Below, piece by piece: positions 9,525-19,241 of a stretch of 64,000 bases of DNA (position 1 is its first letter; the number at the start of each line of letters is the position of its first letter). The notes beneath the pieces are model-generated. The model worked only from the letters and a program-made list of their open reading frames with translations. It ran no database searches and was not told the origin of the DNA. A program made the position numbers and the translations under genes. The stretch is from Steroidobacter gossypii (lineage in GTDB: Bacteria > Pseudomonadota > Gammaproteobacteria > Steroidobacterales > Steroidobacteraceae). The stretch covers positions 682,001 through 746,000 of the forward strand of contig NZ_JAEVLS010000004.1 in assembly GCF_016801985.1 (NCBI RefSeq), given 5' to 3'.

Positions 9525-10400
9525 CTATGCCGCGACCTTCGGCTGCGGCGCAGGCCGGTGCATGAAGATCGTCAACAGACCGGCGATGCGCTCGCGCATG
9601 TCGCGGCGGTCGACGATCATGTCCAGCGCGCCATGTTCAAGCAGGAATTCGCTGCGCTGGAAACCTTCCGGCAACGTCTCGCGCACAGTCTGTTGAATCA
9701 CGCGCGCTCCGGCGAAACCGATCAGCGCCTTGGGCTCGCCGATGTTCACATCGCCCAGCATCGCAAGACTCGCGGACACGCCGCCGGTGGTGGGATCGGT
9801 CAGCACCGAAATGTATGGCAGACGGGCCTGCGCCATGCGCGCGAGCGCGGAGCTGGTCTTCGCCATCTGCAGCAGCGACAACAGCGCTTCCTGCATGCGC
9901 GCGCCGCCGCTCGCGGAGAAGCAGATGAGCGGCTTGCGATGCTCGAGGCAGTGCTCGGCGGCGCGGACGAATCGTTCACCCACGGCCGAACCCATCGAGC
10001 CACCGAGGAACGAAAACTCGAAGGCGCAGGCAACGACAGGCTCGCCCAACAGCGTGCCGGACATGACGATGAGCGCGTCTTTTTCCTGCGTGGCCTTTTG
10101 CGCGGCCTGCAGACGATCGCGATATTTCTTGGTGTCGCGAAACTTCAGCGGATCTTCCGGCTCGATGTTGTCCGCCAGCTCCACCTGCCCTTCAGGATCG
10201 AGGAACGCTTCGAGGCGATCGCGCGCGGCGATGCGCATGTGATGTCCGCACTTCGGACAGACATGCAGGTTCCTCTCCAGCTCGGCGCGGTACAGGACCG
10301 CGTCGCAGGCGGAACATTTCATCCACAGGCCTTCAGGCACCGAACGCGTGCGGCGCTCGGTCTTGATCCGCGAAGGCATGATCTTTTCGAACCAGGTCAT
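9525..10400 (-). CDS. accD: Acetyl-CoA carboxylase carboxyltransferase subunit beta
   Basis: Forms the carboxyltransferase with AccA, moving CO2 from biotin to acetyl-CoA for fatty acid synthesis. The 291-residue product starts [14 protein letters not shown], the family N-terminus, so the ATG at 10400 is preferred over a longer upstream frame. The zinc ribbon cysteines are at 29, 32, 48 and 51. Conserved blocks include [10 protein letters not shown] and PTTGGVSAS. It starts 29 bases after the truA stop. In Pseudomonas trpF and other trp genes commonly sit between these two; none is here. Confidence 0.96.
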   Translation of the reverse strand: MTWFEKIMPSRIKTERRTRSVPEGLWMKCSACDAVLYRAELERNLHVCPKCGHHMRIAARDRLEAFLDPEGQVELADNIEPEDPLKFRDTKKYRDRLQAAQKATQEKDALIVMSGTLLGEPVVACAFEFSFLGGSMGSAVGERFVRAAEHCLEHRKPLICFSASGGARMQEALLSLLQMAKTSSALARMAQARLPYISVLTDPTTGGVSASLAMLGDVNIGEPKALIGFAGARVIQQTVRETLPEGFQRSEFLLEHGALDMIVDRRDMRERIAGLLTIFMHRPAPQPKVAA

Positions 10401-10429
10401 AGGTGAGGCCTGAATTAAAGAGGGGGCAT

Positions 10430-11251
10430 CTATACTTGGTCCCGAACCGGCCGGCAAGTTGCCGGAATCGGAGCCAATACCGTGAATTCCGGCTCGCTGG
10501 GCAGATTCAATGCCGGGGCGTAACGAATCCCGGCCAGGTACAGCCCGCCCGGCGCGGCGGTCACCCCGCCCAGCTTGCGGTCCCGATGGGCCAGCACCTG
10601 CGCGGACCAGTCCACGGGTCGCTCGCCCGAGCCGATCGCGATCAGCACGCCGGCGATGTTCCTGACCATGTGATGCAGGAAGGCGTTGGCGCAGACGGTC
10701 AGTACCACCAGCTCGCCGTGCCGGGTCACCGAAATTTCGTGCAAGTTACGCATGGGCGTTCGCGACTGGCATTGAGCCGCGCGAAACGACGAGAAATCGT
10801 GCTCGCCCACCAGATGCTGGGCAGCCTCGTGCATGCGGTTCTCGTCCAGGGGCTCGCGAATCCACGCCACGCGCTCGGCGTTCAGGGCGGGCCGCGGCGT
10901 GCGGTTCAGAATGACATACCGATATCGCCGAGCGAGCGCGGAATAGCGCGCGTGGAAACCTTCCGGCACTTCGCGCGCCCAAAGCACGCTCACTTCTTTC
11001 GGCATATTGGAGACCGCGCCGAGCATCCATGAACGCTCGGTGCGCATGGCGGTGGTATCGAAGTGCACGACTTGCATGGCCGCGTGCACGCCCGCGTCGG
11101 TCCGCCCGGCCGCGACGGCCTCGACCTTGTGATCGGCGACGAGGGACAGGCCCTGTTCCACGACGGCCTGAATGCCGCGCGCGTGCTCCTGCGACTGCCA
11201 GCCGGCAAAGCCGCTACCGTCATATTCGAGGCCGAGAGCTATTCGGGGCAT
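10430..11251 (-). CDS. truA: tRNA pseudouridine(38-40) synthase
   Basis: Isomerises uridines 38-40 in the anticodon stem of many tRNAs. The 273-residue product begins [19 protein letters not shown], and the nucleophile is Asp52 within [10 protein letters not shown]. The motifs YRYVILNR and [11 protein letters not shown] are present. The ATG at 11251 is chosen because the extension to the TTG at 11281 does not match the family start. It lies 65 bases after fimV and 29 before accD, all on the minus strand. Confidence 0.95.
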   Translation of the reverse strand: MPRIALGLEYDGSGFAGWQSQEHARGIQAVVEQGLSLVADHKVEAVAAGRTDAGVHAAMQVVHFDTTAMRTERSWMLGAVSNMPKEVSVLWAREVPEGFHARYSALARRYRYVILNRTPRPALNAERVAWIREPLDENRMHEAAQHLVGEHDFSSFRAAQCQSRTPMRNLHEISVTRHGELVVLTVCANAFLHHMVRNIAGVLIAIGSGERPVDWSAQVLAHRDRKLGGVTAAPGGLYLAGIRYAPALNLPSEPEFTVLAPIPATCRPVRDQV

Positions 11252-11316
11252 TCTTGGGATTGTGCCCGGTTCTTCCGTCAAGGGAGGCCGGGCGAACGCC
11301 CGGCCCCGGCGAGACT

Positions 11317-14301
11317 TCAGCGAATGGAGTCCATGAGCCGCTGCGCTTCCTGCTTCTGGCTCGGATTGCCCTCGCCCAGCACCTCATCGAGGATGCTGCG
11401 GGCGCCGTCCGGATCGCCCATGTCCATATAGGCGCGCGCCAGGTCGAGCTTGGTGCCGACTTCACTCATGGTGACCGGCTCGAGCTCGGAGAGCTCCATC
11501 TCGGTGGTCAGCGACTGGCGCTGAGTGGGCTCGTTGTCCTCGCTGGAGGACAGCGGATCGCCCACGTCCAGATCGATGCCGCCGCGAGTCACATCCTGGG
11601 TGGGCTCGCCGAACACGTCGCTGGAGAAGACGTCGTCCGCTTCGCGTGGCCGACGCACCGTGTCCGAGCTGACCTGCGCCGAGGACAGGTTGTCCAGGTC
11701 CAGATCGATGTCGGTCATGGCCAGCGGCTTGCCCATCGACGCCGTGGAGTCCACGTCCGGACGCGGATGCTCGGCCGTGTCGCCGGCGGCCGCCGCGAGG
11801 TCCACCTGATCGATATAGATCGTGCCGGTGCTCTCGATGTCGCCGTCGAAACGCGACACGCGCGGCGCTTCCATCGTGCGATCGAAGCTGCTGAGCGAAG
11901 GCGCCAGCTGCGTCATCTCGTCGTCGCGCAGCGGACGCATGTCGTCGCCGAGATCCTTCTCGATGGAAGTGGTGTCTTCCAGCGCCTCGCCCTGATCCAG
12001 CGCGTTCGCATCCAGGCCCAGGTCGTCGATGGACAACTCGGCGGTATCGCCGGTGCTGCCGGTCTTGAACGCCGCCGCGTCGATCTTCTCGCGCACCGTC
12101 TGCACACTGCGATCGATCATCGGCGATTCGATGGTCGGTGTTTCCTGCGTGCGGGCCAGCTGGTCCACTTCGCGGGTGCGCTGTTCCTGCGTGTCGTCGT
12201 CGTTCGGCTCATCGAGCAGGAAGTCCAGATCGCTGCTGACCTGCGTCGCATCGGTCGCGCTCGGTGCCCGGCGCTCGCCGCTGGCGAATTCCAGATCCAG
12301 CCCCTGACGATCCTGGCCGGGCTCGGCGAACAGATCGACGTCGACGCGGTTCTCGCCGCCTTCGAGATTCACGTCGACCAGGTCCACCGGACCGCCCTCG
12401 CCCTTGAACATCGTGTCGTCGGGGGCGATCTGCTTGCCCATGATGAGCACTTTGTCCCACTCGCCCGGCGCCGCGTCGTCACGCGTGTCGTAGAGATCGC
12501 GCGCGGTGTCCAGGAACAGATCCTTGTTGCCCCAGACGAAGTAGATCTCGAGCAGCTTGAGCTTCAGGTCGCGACGCGACGGCTCGCGATCGATGGCGAT
12601 CTTCACCAGATCCGCGGCCTGGTCGTACAGACCATAGGCCATGTGGAAGTCGGCTTCGGCGAGCGCGTCCTGCTGATCGAAGCGCACCGCCGAGTCGCTG
12701 CTCATTGTGTCGTCGAGACCCCGGGCCGCAGGCGCGGCAGCGGCTGCAGCGGGCTCGAAGCCACGCACCGGCTCACGGCGCTTGGTGTCCGGCGCGTCGA
12801 AGTCCAGCGCTTCGTCCAGGTTGGTCTTCACCAGACCGGCGTCGTCTTCGCCCTCGACCAGGAACGCATCGGCGCGACCGCCCTTGCTGGACGGCGCCAG
12901 CGCGCGGGCCGGACGCTCCGAGGGCGGATCGAAGTCCATCGGCATGGACAGCGCATCGAGCGAGTCGTCTTCGGCTTCGCGACGGCGACGCAGGAACGCA
13001 AGACCGACCACGAGCAACAGGCCGAGCGCAACCAGCGCCCACCAGTAATCCTTGAGACGCTCGACCAGCGTCGGCTCGGGGACCGGAGCCGGCGTGGCAC
13101 GGGGCGTCGGGGCTGGCTCTTCCGCAGCCGGCGTCACCGTCTCTTCACTCGCAACCGGCTCCTCGGCCTGCGACTGCGCGTCGTTGGGCAGGACCTCTTC
13201 AGTCGGGGCTTCTTCCACCGGCTGCGCGGGCGTCGGCTCGACGTTCTGCTGCGCCTGAGCCAGCGCAGGGTTCTCGACTTCGAGACGACGATCCGGTGCG
13301 CTCGGCGCGCCCGGCGACGTAGACGGCTGCTGCTGAGCCTGCTGCTCAGGAGCGGGCGCCGCGGTCGGCGGCGTGGGTGTTTCTTGCGGCGTGACCAGGC
13401 GCAGGCGATCGCTTTCCGGCGTGGTGTCGGCGACCACGCCGCCAGACCACTCGGCCGTCTGGCGTGCGACTTCCGCGCCCGCCTCGTCGGAAGGAATGGC
13501 TTCGATCACCGACAACTCAGGAATGCGCAGCACGCTGCCGGCGCGCAGTCGATTGATGTTGTTGCCGCTGAACGCCTGTGGATTGGCTCGGAACAACGCG
13601 ATCATCGTCTGATTGTTCACGCGACGCGGACCGGGGTTCACGCCCGCGGCGATCTTCGACAATGTGTCATTGCGCTGAACGACGTACTCACTGCCCGGCG
13701 AGGCAATGATCTGATCCGTGGGCTCTTCGCGTTGAGCTTGCGACGGCGCAGGCGTCGGTTCAGGCGCCGGCGTGGTGGCGCGCGGCGGAGCGGGAGTCGG
13801 TTCGGGCGCAGGCGTCGTCGGACGACGCTCGATGCGGCCTTCCGCCGTTGTCGCGGACTGCGGAGTCGTGACGGGGGCCGCCGGCGCTTCGTTCTGCGAC
13901 GGCATGAACACCGGCGGATCGAGCAGCACGGTGTATTCGCGCACCAGCCGACCACGCGCCCAGCTCGCCTCCACCAGCAACGTCACATACGGCTCGGTGA
14001 CCGAACGGTTCGAGGTGACCTTGATGGTGGCCTTGCCGTCGCGGCCGCGGCTCACCGAGAAATCGAAATTGCTCAGGTACGCGGGACGATCGATGCCATA
14101 GCGGGAGAACACGTCGTTGCTGGCCAACGTGACCTTGAGGCTGCCCAGCTCCTCCGGGGTCGGCGAGAGCAGCTCGATTTCCGCGTCGAAGGGCTGATTC
14201 AGGGCGGAATTCAGGCGAATCTCCCCCAGACCCAGCGCATACAGCGACATAGGGGACAGCAGGGCGCCCGTCAGCAGCAGGCGCGGCAGGTGTCTTCTCA
14301 T
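11317..14301 (-). CDS. fimV: FimV/HubP-type polar peptidoglycan-binding protein
   Basis: Polar landmark and type IV pilus assembly factor. The 994-residue product has a signal peptide (1-22), the FimV N-terminal domain (about 23-120: LGLGEIRLNSALNQPF), a Pro/Thr-rich linker, a LysM domain (about 203-265: YVVQRNDTLSKIA), one membrane segment near 417-435 and a long acidic cytoplasmic part rich in D, E and T. It ends in the conserved TPR-like cap KLDLARAYMDMGDPDGAR. GGGAG lies just before the ATG. Upstream of truA, with asd next, is the usual fimV place. Repetitive and acidic content gives long antisense frames that are not genes. Confidence 0.94.
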   Translation of the reverse strand: MRRHLPRLLLTGALLSPMSLYALGLGEIRLNSALNQPFDAEIELLSPTPEELGSLKVTLASNDVFSRYGIDRPAYLSNFDFSVSRGRDGKATIKVTSNRSVTEPYVTLLVEASWARGRLVREYTVLLDPPVFMPSQNEAPAAPVTTPQSATTAEGRIERRPTTPAPEPTPAPPRATTPAPEPTPAPSQAQREEPTDQIIASPGSEYVVQRNDTLSKIAAGVNPGPRRVNNQTMIALFRANPQAFSGNNINRLRAGSVLRIPELSVIEAIPSDEAGAEVARQTAEWSGGVVADTTPESDRLRLVTPQETPTPPTAAPAPEQQAQQQPSTSPGAPSAPDRRLEVENPALAQAQQNVEPTPAQPVEEAPTEEVLPNDAQSQAEEPVASEETVTPAAEEPAPTPRATPAPVPEPTLVERLKDYWWALVALGLLLVVGLAFLRRRREAEDDSLDALSMPMDFDPPSERPARALAPSSKGGRADAFLVEGEDDAGLVKTNLDEALDFDAPDTKRREPVRGFEPAAAAAAPAARGLDDTMSSDSAVRFDQQDALAEADFHMAYGLYDQAADLVKIAIDREPSRRDLKLKLLEIYFVWGNKDLFLDTARDLYDTRDDAAPGEWDKVLIMGKQIAPDDTMFKGEGGPVDLVDVNLEGGENRVDVDLFAEPGQDRQGLDLEFASGERRAPSATDATQVSSDLDFLLDEPNDDDTQEQRTREVDQLARTQETPTIESPMIDRSVQTVREKIDAAAFKTGSTGDTAELSIDDLGLDANALDQGEALEDTTSIEKDLGDDMRPLRDDEMTQLAPSLSSFDRTMEAPRVSRFDGDIESTGTIYIDQVDLAAAAGDTAEHPRPDVDSTASMGKPLAMTDIDLDLDNLSSAQVSSDTVRRPREADDVFSSDVFGEPTQDVTRGGIDLDVGDPLSSSEDNEPTQRQSLTTEMELSELEPVTMSEVGTKLDLARAYMDMGDPDGARSILDEVLGEGNPSQKQEAQRLMDSIR

Positions 14302-14421
14302 AGCTCTCCCGGTACGTGTCCCGAAGCATCCTTTGAAGTGATGTGGGGCTTATGCTTCCAAGGCGTTATGCAACGACCTTATGGAAAAGCGCCCGTGCTA
14401 CAGGTGACCAGCGCTCCGCCG

Positions 14422-14457
14422 GTCATGAAGCCCTGAAAAGCTCATGTGCTTCATGAC
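14422..14457. repeat. 9-bp inverted repeat between asd and fimV
   Basis: GTCATGAAG at 14422-14430 and CTTCATGAC at 14449-14457 are perfect inverted copies 18 bases apart. They lie 20 bases downstream of the asd stop and 121 bases upstream of the fimV start. No T-run follows on the minus strand, so it is not a standard intrinsic terminator. It could stop or process the asd message or be an operator for fimV. The rest of 14302-14477 shows no gene. Confidence 0.4.
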
Positions 14458-14477
14458 GTTAGGCGCGCAACTATAGC

Positions 14478-15500
14478 TCACAAATACTGTTTCACCAAAA
14501 TCTCGGCGATTTGGACGCTATTTAACGCTGCTCCCTTGCGAACGTTATCGGACACAATCCACAAATTTAGACCCCGGTCGTGACTGATATCTTCCCTGAT
14601 GCGTCCCACGAACACCGGATCGGTCCCAGCCGCCTCGGTCACGGGGGTGGGATACCCTCCCGGCTTGCGTTCGTCCATCAGCACCACCCCAGGGGCCTTG
14701 CTGAGCAATTCCCTGGCTTCACCTTCGGTGAGCTTGCGGCGGGTCTCGATGTGGACCGCCTCGGAGTGGCCGATGAACACGCCGACGCGCACCGCGGTGG
14801 CGTTCACTTTGATGTTCTTGTCTTCGAAGATCTTCTGGGTCTCCCAGAACATCTTCATTTCTTCCTTGGTGTAGCCGTTGTCCAGGAACACGTCGATCTG
14901 CGGCACGCAGTTGAAGGCGATCTGCTTGGCGATCACTTTCGGCGTGACCGAGCCGCCCTTGAGCAGGGTCTCGGTCTGCGACTGCAACTCGTCGATGGCC
15001 TTCTGGCCGCCGCCGGAGACGGACTGATAAGTCGCCACGTTGATGCGCTCGATGACCGCGGCGTCGTGCAACGGCTTCAGCGCCACCAGCATCTGCATGG
15101 TCGAGCAGTTCGGGTTGGCGATGATGTTGTGCTTCTTGTAACCGGCGATGGCGTGCGGATTGACCTCGGTCACCACCAGCGGGATGTCGTCCTGATAACG
15201 AAACTGCGAGGTGTTGTCGACCACCACGCAACCGGCCTGGCCGGCACGCACGGCGTGCACCTTGGAGACGCTGGCGCCGGCCGAGAACAGGCCGACCTGG
15301 GCCTTGCTGAAGTCGAATGTCTCGACATCCAGCACCGGCACGTCCTGACCTTTGAAGCGGATGGTTTTGCCGACGGATTTGGCGCTCGCCAGGGGGAACA
15401 GCTCGCCCACGGGGAAATCGCGCTGCTCCAGAATCGACAGCATGTTGCCGCCGACCAGACCAGTCGCACCCAAAACCGCCACATTCCACCGCTTGCTCAT
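14478..15500 (-). CDS. asd: Aspartate-semialdehyde dehydrogenase
   Basis: Reduces aspartyl phosphate to aspartate semialdehyde, the branch point to lysine/diaminopimelate, threonine and methionine. The product from MSKRWNVAVLGATGLVGG is 340 residues. The nucleotide-binding GATGLVGG is at the N-terminus, the catalytic cysteine is in NPNCST near residue 132, and the glutamine block is QSVSGGGQKA. The ATG at 15500 is chosen over an in-frame ATG at 15530. It lies downstream of aroC on the same strand and upstream of fimV. Confidence 0.95.
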   Translation of the reverse strand: MSKRWNVAVLGATGLVGGNMLSILEQRDFPVGELFPLASAKSVGKTIRFKGQDVPVLDVETFDFSKAQVGLFSAGASVSKVHAVRAGQAGCVVVDNTSQFRYQDDIPLVVTEVNPHAIAGYKKHNIIANPNCSTMQMLVALKPLHDAAVIERINVATYQSVSGGGQKAIDELQSQTETLLKGGSVTPKVIAKQIAFNCVPQIDVFLDNGYTKEEMKMFWETQKIFEDKNIKVNATAVRVGVFIGHSEAVHIETRRKLTEGEARELLSKAPGVVLMDERKPGGYPTPVTEAAGTDPVFVGRIREDISHDRGLNLWIVSDNVRKGAALNSVQIAEILVKQYL

Positions 15501-15558
15501 GACTCCAGACTCAGTTGCTCGCCACTGCACTCAATACATTCGGGCCGCGCACACTACC

Positions 15559-16665
15559 TCAATCGCTGCCCGGACGCAGCGGCTTGAGCGTGAATTTATT
15601 GGACACATCGGCATTCTGACCGCGCTGTCGAAGGTAATGGTCCATCAGCACCAGCGCCAGCATGGCCTCGGCGATCGGTGTGGCACGTAGTCCAACGCAG
15701 GGGTCGTGACGCCCGGTGGTGACCACCTCCACGGCGTTGCCATCCACATCCACGGTGCGCCCGGGGATGATGATGCTGGAGGTGGGCTTGAGCGCGATGC
15801 TCACCAGGATGTCCTGGCCCGAGGAAATGCCTCCCAAGACGCCGCCCGCGTGGTTCGTGACGAACCCCTCCGGCGTCATTTCGTCGCGGTGCTCGCTGCC
15901 TTTCTGGCTGACGCTCGCGAAGCCTGCCCCGATCTCTACGCCCTTCACGGCGTTGATGCTCATCATGGCGAACGCGATGTCGGCGTCGAGACGGTCGAAC
16001 ACCGGCTCGCCCAGTCCGGCCGGCACGCCGCTTGCGATCACATTGACGCGCGCACCCACGGAATCGCCTTCGCGACGCAGATTGATCATGTAGTTTTCGA
16101 GTTCTTCCAGGCGCGACGGATCGGGGCTGAAGAACGGGTTGTCGTACACGGTGTTCAGGGATTTCGGCTCGAGGACCAGCGGTCCCAGCTGCGCCAGATA
16201 TCCCTGAATGCTCACGCCGAGGCGGGTACGCAGATATTTGCGAGCGATCGCGCCGGCCGCGACACGCATGACGGTTTCTCGCGCGGAGGAGCGGCCGCCG
16301 CCGCGATAGTCGCGAAATCCATATTTCTGCTGATAGGTGTAGTCGGCGTGGCCGGGCCGGAAGCGGTCTTTGATCTTGTCGTAGTCGCGCGAGCGCTGAT
16401 CGGTGTTCTCGATCAGCAGGCCGATGGGCGTGCCGGTGGTGCGCCCCTCGAATACGCCCGACAGGATCTTCACCTGATCCGGCTCCTTGCGTTGACTGGT
16501 GTGGCGCGACGTGCCGGTGCGGCGCCGCTCGAGCTCCGGCTGAATGTCCGCCTCCGACAGCTCCAGCCCCGGCGGGCAGCCATCGACGATGCAGCCGAGC
16601 GCGGGCCCGTGGCTTTCGCCGAAGGTGGTGACGGTGAAGAGCTTGCCTAGGGTGTTGCCGGACAT
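15559..16665 (-). CDS. aroC: Chorismate synthase
   Basis: Converts 5-enolpyruvylshikimate-3-phosphate to chorismate using reduced FMN. The 368-residue product has all three family signatures: [18 protein letters not shown] near the N-terminus, the [18 protein letters not shown] block and the late [17 protein letters not shown] block. It begins 56 bases after prmB. The gap carries a 35-base element that recurs upstream of ribE. prmB-aroC is a conserved gammaproteobacterial pair. Confidence 0.96.
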   Translation of the reverse strand: MSGNTLGKLFTVTTFGESHGPALGCIVDGCPPGLELSEADIQPELERRRTGTSRHTSQRKEPDQVKILSGVFEGRTTGTPIGLLIENTDQRSRDYDKIKDRFRPGHADYTYQQKYGFRDYRGGGRSSARETVMRVAAGAIARKYLRTRLGVSIQGYLAQLGPLVLEPKSLNTVYDNPFFSPDPSRLEELENYMINLRREGDSVGARVNVIASGVPAGLGEPVFDRLDADIAFAMMSINAVKGVEIGAGFASVSQKGSEHRDEMTPEGFVTNHAGGVLGGISSGQDILVSIALKPTSSIIIPGRTVDVDGNAVEVVTTGRHDPCVGLRATPIAEAMLALVLMDHYLRQRGQNADVSNKFTLKPLRPGSD

Positions 16666-16675
16666 CGGATTAGAA

Positions 16676-16710
16676 GTGACTGCTGACTGGGGACTACTGA
16701 CTGGTCAGAG
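16676..16710 (-). repeat. 35-base dispersed element, copy 1 (prmB-aroC gap)
   Basis: This stretch, built from GACTG/GACTGG units and ending CTGGTCAGAG on the plus strand, matches 47712-47746 at 31 of 35 positions by my count. Each copy sits between two minus-strand genes: here it begins 10 bases upstream of the aroC ATG and ends 11 bases short of the prmB stop. In the message it would read as repeated CCAGTCA/CAGTCA units in the leader just before the ribosome binding region. Confidence 0.6.
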
Positions 16711-16721
16711 GATTGTAACCA

Positions 16722-17675
16722 CTACCGTCTGTGGAGCAGCTGTTCTCGGGTCAGGAGGAACACGCCGCCACCGCCGTGCTCGAATTCCAGCCACAAAAAC
16801 GGCATGCGCGGCCGCGCTTCGACCAGCGCGTCCTCGGAGTTGCCGACTTCGACGACCAATATTCCGTGCGGCTGCAGATGCGCCGCGGCCTGATCAATGA
16901 TCCGGTGCACGATGTCCAGACCGTCACGACCGCCGTGCAAGCCCATCACCGGCTCGCGCCGATATTCCTCCGGCAGGCCTGCAAGCTCCTCGTCGCCGAC
17001 GTACGGCGGATTGGAAACGATGACGTCATAACGCTCGCCTTCGAGCGCGTTGAATACGTCGGATTGCACGGCTCGCACGCGCGCCTGAACGGAATGACGC
17101 TCGATGTTCATGCGCGTGACCGCGAGTGCGTCCGGGGAGAGATCGGCCGCGTCCACTTTGGCTTTGGGGAAAGCAAGCGCCGAGGCGATGGCGATGCAGC
17201 CGGAGCCCGTGCCGATATCGAGGATCCGCCGCACTTTGGCGGGATTGATCCAGGGTCGGAAGTGCGCGTGGATCAGCTCGGCAATGGGCGAGCGCGGCAC
17301 CAGCACACGCTCGTCGACGTAGAACTCATGACCCGCAAACCACATGCGATGCGTGAGATAGGCGGCCGGCACGCGCTCATGAATGCGCCGTTCGATCAGT
17401 TCGAGCGCCTTGGCCCGCTGTTTGGGCGAAAGCACCTGGCCGTACACTTCCTCGGCGTCGTCGTGCCGGAGCCCGGCTGCAAAAAACACCAGTTCCGCCG
17501 CCTCGTCGACCGCGTTGTCGGTGCCGTGACCGAACCACAACTCGGCATGTGCGAAGCGTTCCGCAGCGAAACTGATCAGCTGTGCAACCGTTGCACCCTC
17601 CGGCGCGACCGAGGTACGGAGCTTGGGCGTGGATCTGGCGGATGACTTCCTGGGCGCGGATTTCTTGGCGGGCAT
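16722..17675 (-). CDS. prmB: 50S ribosomal protein L3 N5-glutamine methyltransferase
   Basis: Methylates a glutamine of ribosomal protein L3 with SAM. The 317-residue product starts MPAKKSAPRKSSARS. It has an N-terminal helical domain, the SAM motif DIGTGSGCIAIA near residue 152, and the catalytic NPPYVGDEE near 222. The same frame stays open to 19238, but that part is antisense to psd and SCO1, so the ATG at 17675 is the real start. Only 27 bases separate it from the divergent SCO1 gene, so the promoters must overlap. Confidence 0.94.
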   Translation of the reverse strand: MPAKKSAPRKSSARSTPKLRTSVAPEGATVAQLISFAAERFAHAELWFGHGTDNAVDEAAELVFFAAGLRHDDAEEVYGQVLSPKQRAKALELIERRIHERVPAAYLTHRMWFAGHEFYVDERVLVPRSPIAELIHAHFRPWINPAKVRRILDIGTGSGCIAIASALAFPKAKVDAADLSPDALAVTRMNIERHSVQARVRAVQSDVFNALEGERYDVIVSNPPYVGDEELAGLPEEYRREPVMGLHGGRDGLDIVHRIIDQAAAHLQPHGILVVEVGNSEDALVEARPRMPFLWLEFEHGGGGVFLLTREQLLHRR

Positions 17676-17702
17676 GCGATACTTGGCGCCACGAGGAGAC
17701 CA

Positions 17703-18338
17703 ATGAGTCAAGCAAAATCGATAGGACTCGCGGCTGTGGTCGCTATTGTAGCGATAGCGGGTGGCATCCTGCTGGCGCGCGCGGTGCTGGATCGTTCCGA
17801 AGGGCCCACGCTGGCCAAAGCCACGCTGATCGATCCGGCGCGGCCGCTGCCGCCCATGGCGTTCGTCGATCAGGACGGCAAGCCATTCGGGGTCGAGCAG
17901 CTGCGCGATCGCTGGAGCATCCTGTTCTTCGGTTTCACCTTCTGCCCCGACATCTGCCCCACTACGCTCGCGCTGCTCGCGCAGGTGGAGAAGCAGCTCG
18001 CGGATCTGCCCCAGGAGCAGCGTCCGCATATCGTGCTGGTGTCGGTGGATCCCAAGCGCGATACGCCGGAGCGGCTGGCGCAGTACGTGAAGTCGTTCAG
18101 CCCCACCTTCACCGGCATCACTGGCGACGAAGCCGCCGTTCATGAATTCGCGTTGAAGATGGGCGTGCCGGTGGCGATCTCGCCGCTGCCGGGCGGCAAC
18201 TACACCGTCGATCACTCCGCGGCGATTTTCGTGGTCGACCCGAGCGGCGCACTCAGAGCGTTGTCCTCGACCCCGCACCAGGTGCCCATCATCGCCGAAG
18301 ACTATCGCAGCATTGTCGCCGCCTCTCCCCACTCCTGA
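17703..18338 (+). CDS. SCO1/SenC family copper chaperone-like protein
   Basis: Thioredoxin-fold protein of the cytochrome c oxidase CuA-assembly family, membrane-anchored and facing the periplasm. The 211-residue product has one N-terminal membrane segment (about 8-26), the copper-binding CPDIC at residues 81-85 and the matching histidine in DHSA near 170. GAGGAG precedes the ATG. No oxidase genes are nearby; the next gene is psd, 18 bases on. Confidence 0.92.
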   Translation: MSQAKSIGLAAVVAIVAIAGGILLARAVLDRSEGPTLAKATLIDPARPLPPMAFVDQDGKPFGVEQLRDRWSILFFGFTFCPDICPTTLALLAQVEKQLADLPQEQRPHIVLVSVDPKRDTPERLAQYVKSFSPTFTGITGDEAAVHEFALKMGVPVAISPLPGGNYTVDHSAAIFVVDPSGALRALSSTPHQVPIIAEDYRSIVAASPHS

Positions 18339-18356
18339 TCGGGTGACCGACCGCTC

Positions 18357-19241
18357 ATGACCGACGTTCCTTCCGTCAGCACCGGCGACCGGCTGTTCGC
18401 GGCGCTTCAGCACGCCCTGCCCAAGCACCTGATGTCGCGCGGCATCTATGCCATCTCGCGCAGCGAGTCGCGGTTCGTGAAGAACACATTTCTGCGCATC
18501 TTCCTGAACCTGTTCGATATCAATATGGCCGAGGCGGTGCAGCCGAATCCATATGCCTATCGAACCTTCAACGAATTCTTCACGCGCGCACTCAAGCCCG
18601 GCGCACGGCCCGTCGCCATCGAGTCGGAGTTCGTGGTCAGCCCGGTGGACGGCACGGTGAGCCAGGTGGGCGATCTGCTGAACGAATCGCTCCTGCAGGC
18701 CAAGGGTCAGCACTACACATTGCAGGAACTGCTGGCGGGCGATGAAGAGTCCATCACCACCTACCGCAACGGCAGCTTCGCCTGCATTTATCTGGCGCCG
18801 TACAACTATCACCGCATCCACATGCCGTACGCGGGCGCCGCGTTCAAAAACATCTATGTGCCGGGCGATCTGTTCAGCGTGAACGCCTCCACAGCGCGAG
18901 CGGTGCCCCGCGTGTTTGCACGAAACGAACGTTTGATCTGTGAATTCACCACGCCGATCGGACGAGTCGCGGTCATCCTGGTCGGCGCGCTGCACGTCGG
19001 CAGCATCGAAACGGTGCATTGCGGGGAAGTGAATCCGCCGCCGCGGCGTCGCAAGCAGCCCGAGATCATTGCTCGAGGCGTGGGTCGCGAATTCAAAAAG
19101 GGCGAAGAGCTCGGCCGATTCAACATGGGCTCGACAGTGGTGTTGCTGTTTGAGCGCGGCCGCATCTCCTGGGACACCTCCGCCATGCACGCGAATGCGA
19201 CCGTCCAGCTCGGCCGTCCGATCGCCCGAGTCCGCCAATGA
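18357..19241 (+). CDS. psd: Phosphatidylserine decarboxylase proenzyme
   Basis: Makes phosphatidylethanolamine at the inner membrane. The 294-residue proenzyme has the self-cleavage motif as MGSTVVL, with Gly258-Ser259 the predicted cut that creates the pyruvoyl group. Other conserved blocks are SPVDGTVSQ and the HIHMPYAG region (YNYHRIHMPYAG). The last four bases overlap the epmA start (ATGA). This psd-epmA neighbourhood also occurs in other gammaproteobacteria. Confidence 0.95.
   Translation: MTDVPSVSTGDRLFAALQHALPKHLMSRGIYAISRSESRFVKNTFLRIFLNLFDINMAEAVQPNPYAYRTFNEFFTRALKPGARPVAIESEFVVSPVDGTVSQVGDLLNESLLQAKGQHYTLQELLAGDEESITTYRNGSFACIYLAPYNYHRIHMPYAGAAFKNIYVPGDLFSVNASTARAVPRVFARNERLICEFTTPIGRVAVILVGALHVGSIETVHCGEVNPPPRRRKQPEIIARGVGREFKKGEELGRFNMGSTVVLLFERGRISWDTSAMHANATVQLGRPIARVRQ

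Noticed and set aside
11029-14436. A 1135-codon open frame on the plus strand opposite fimV and truA
   Set aside because: It is an antisense shadow caused by GC-rich third positions; its translation is His/Arg/Gln-rich with no domain, and fimV on the other strand has clear domains.
17676-19238. A 521-codon upstream extension of the prmB frame
   Set aside because: It is antisense to psd and SCO1, and PrmB homologues begin near 17675; the extension has no recognisable domain.
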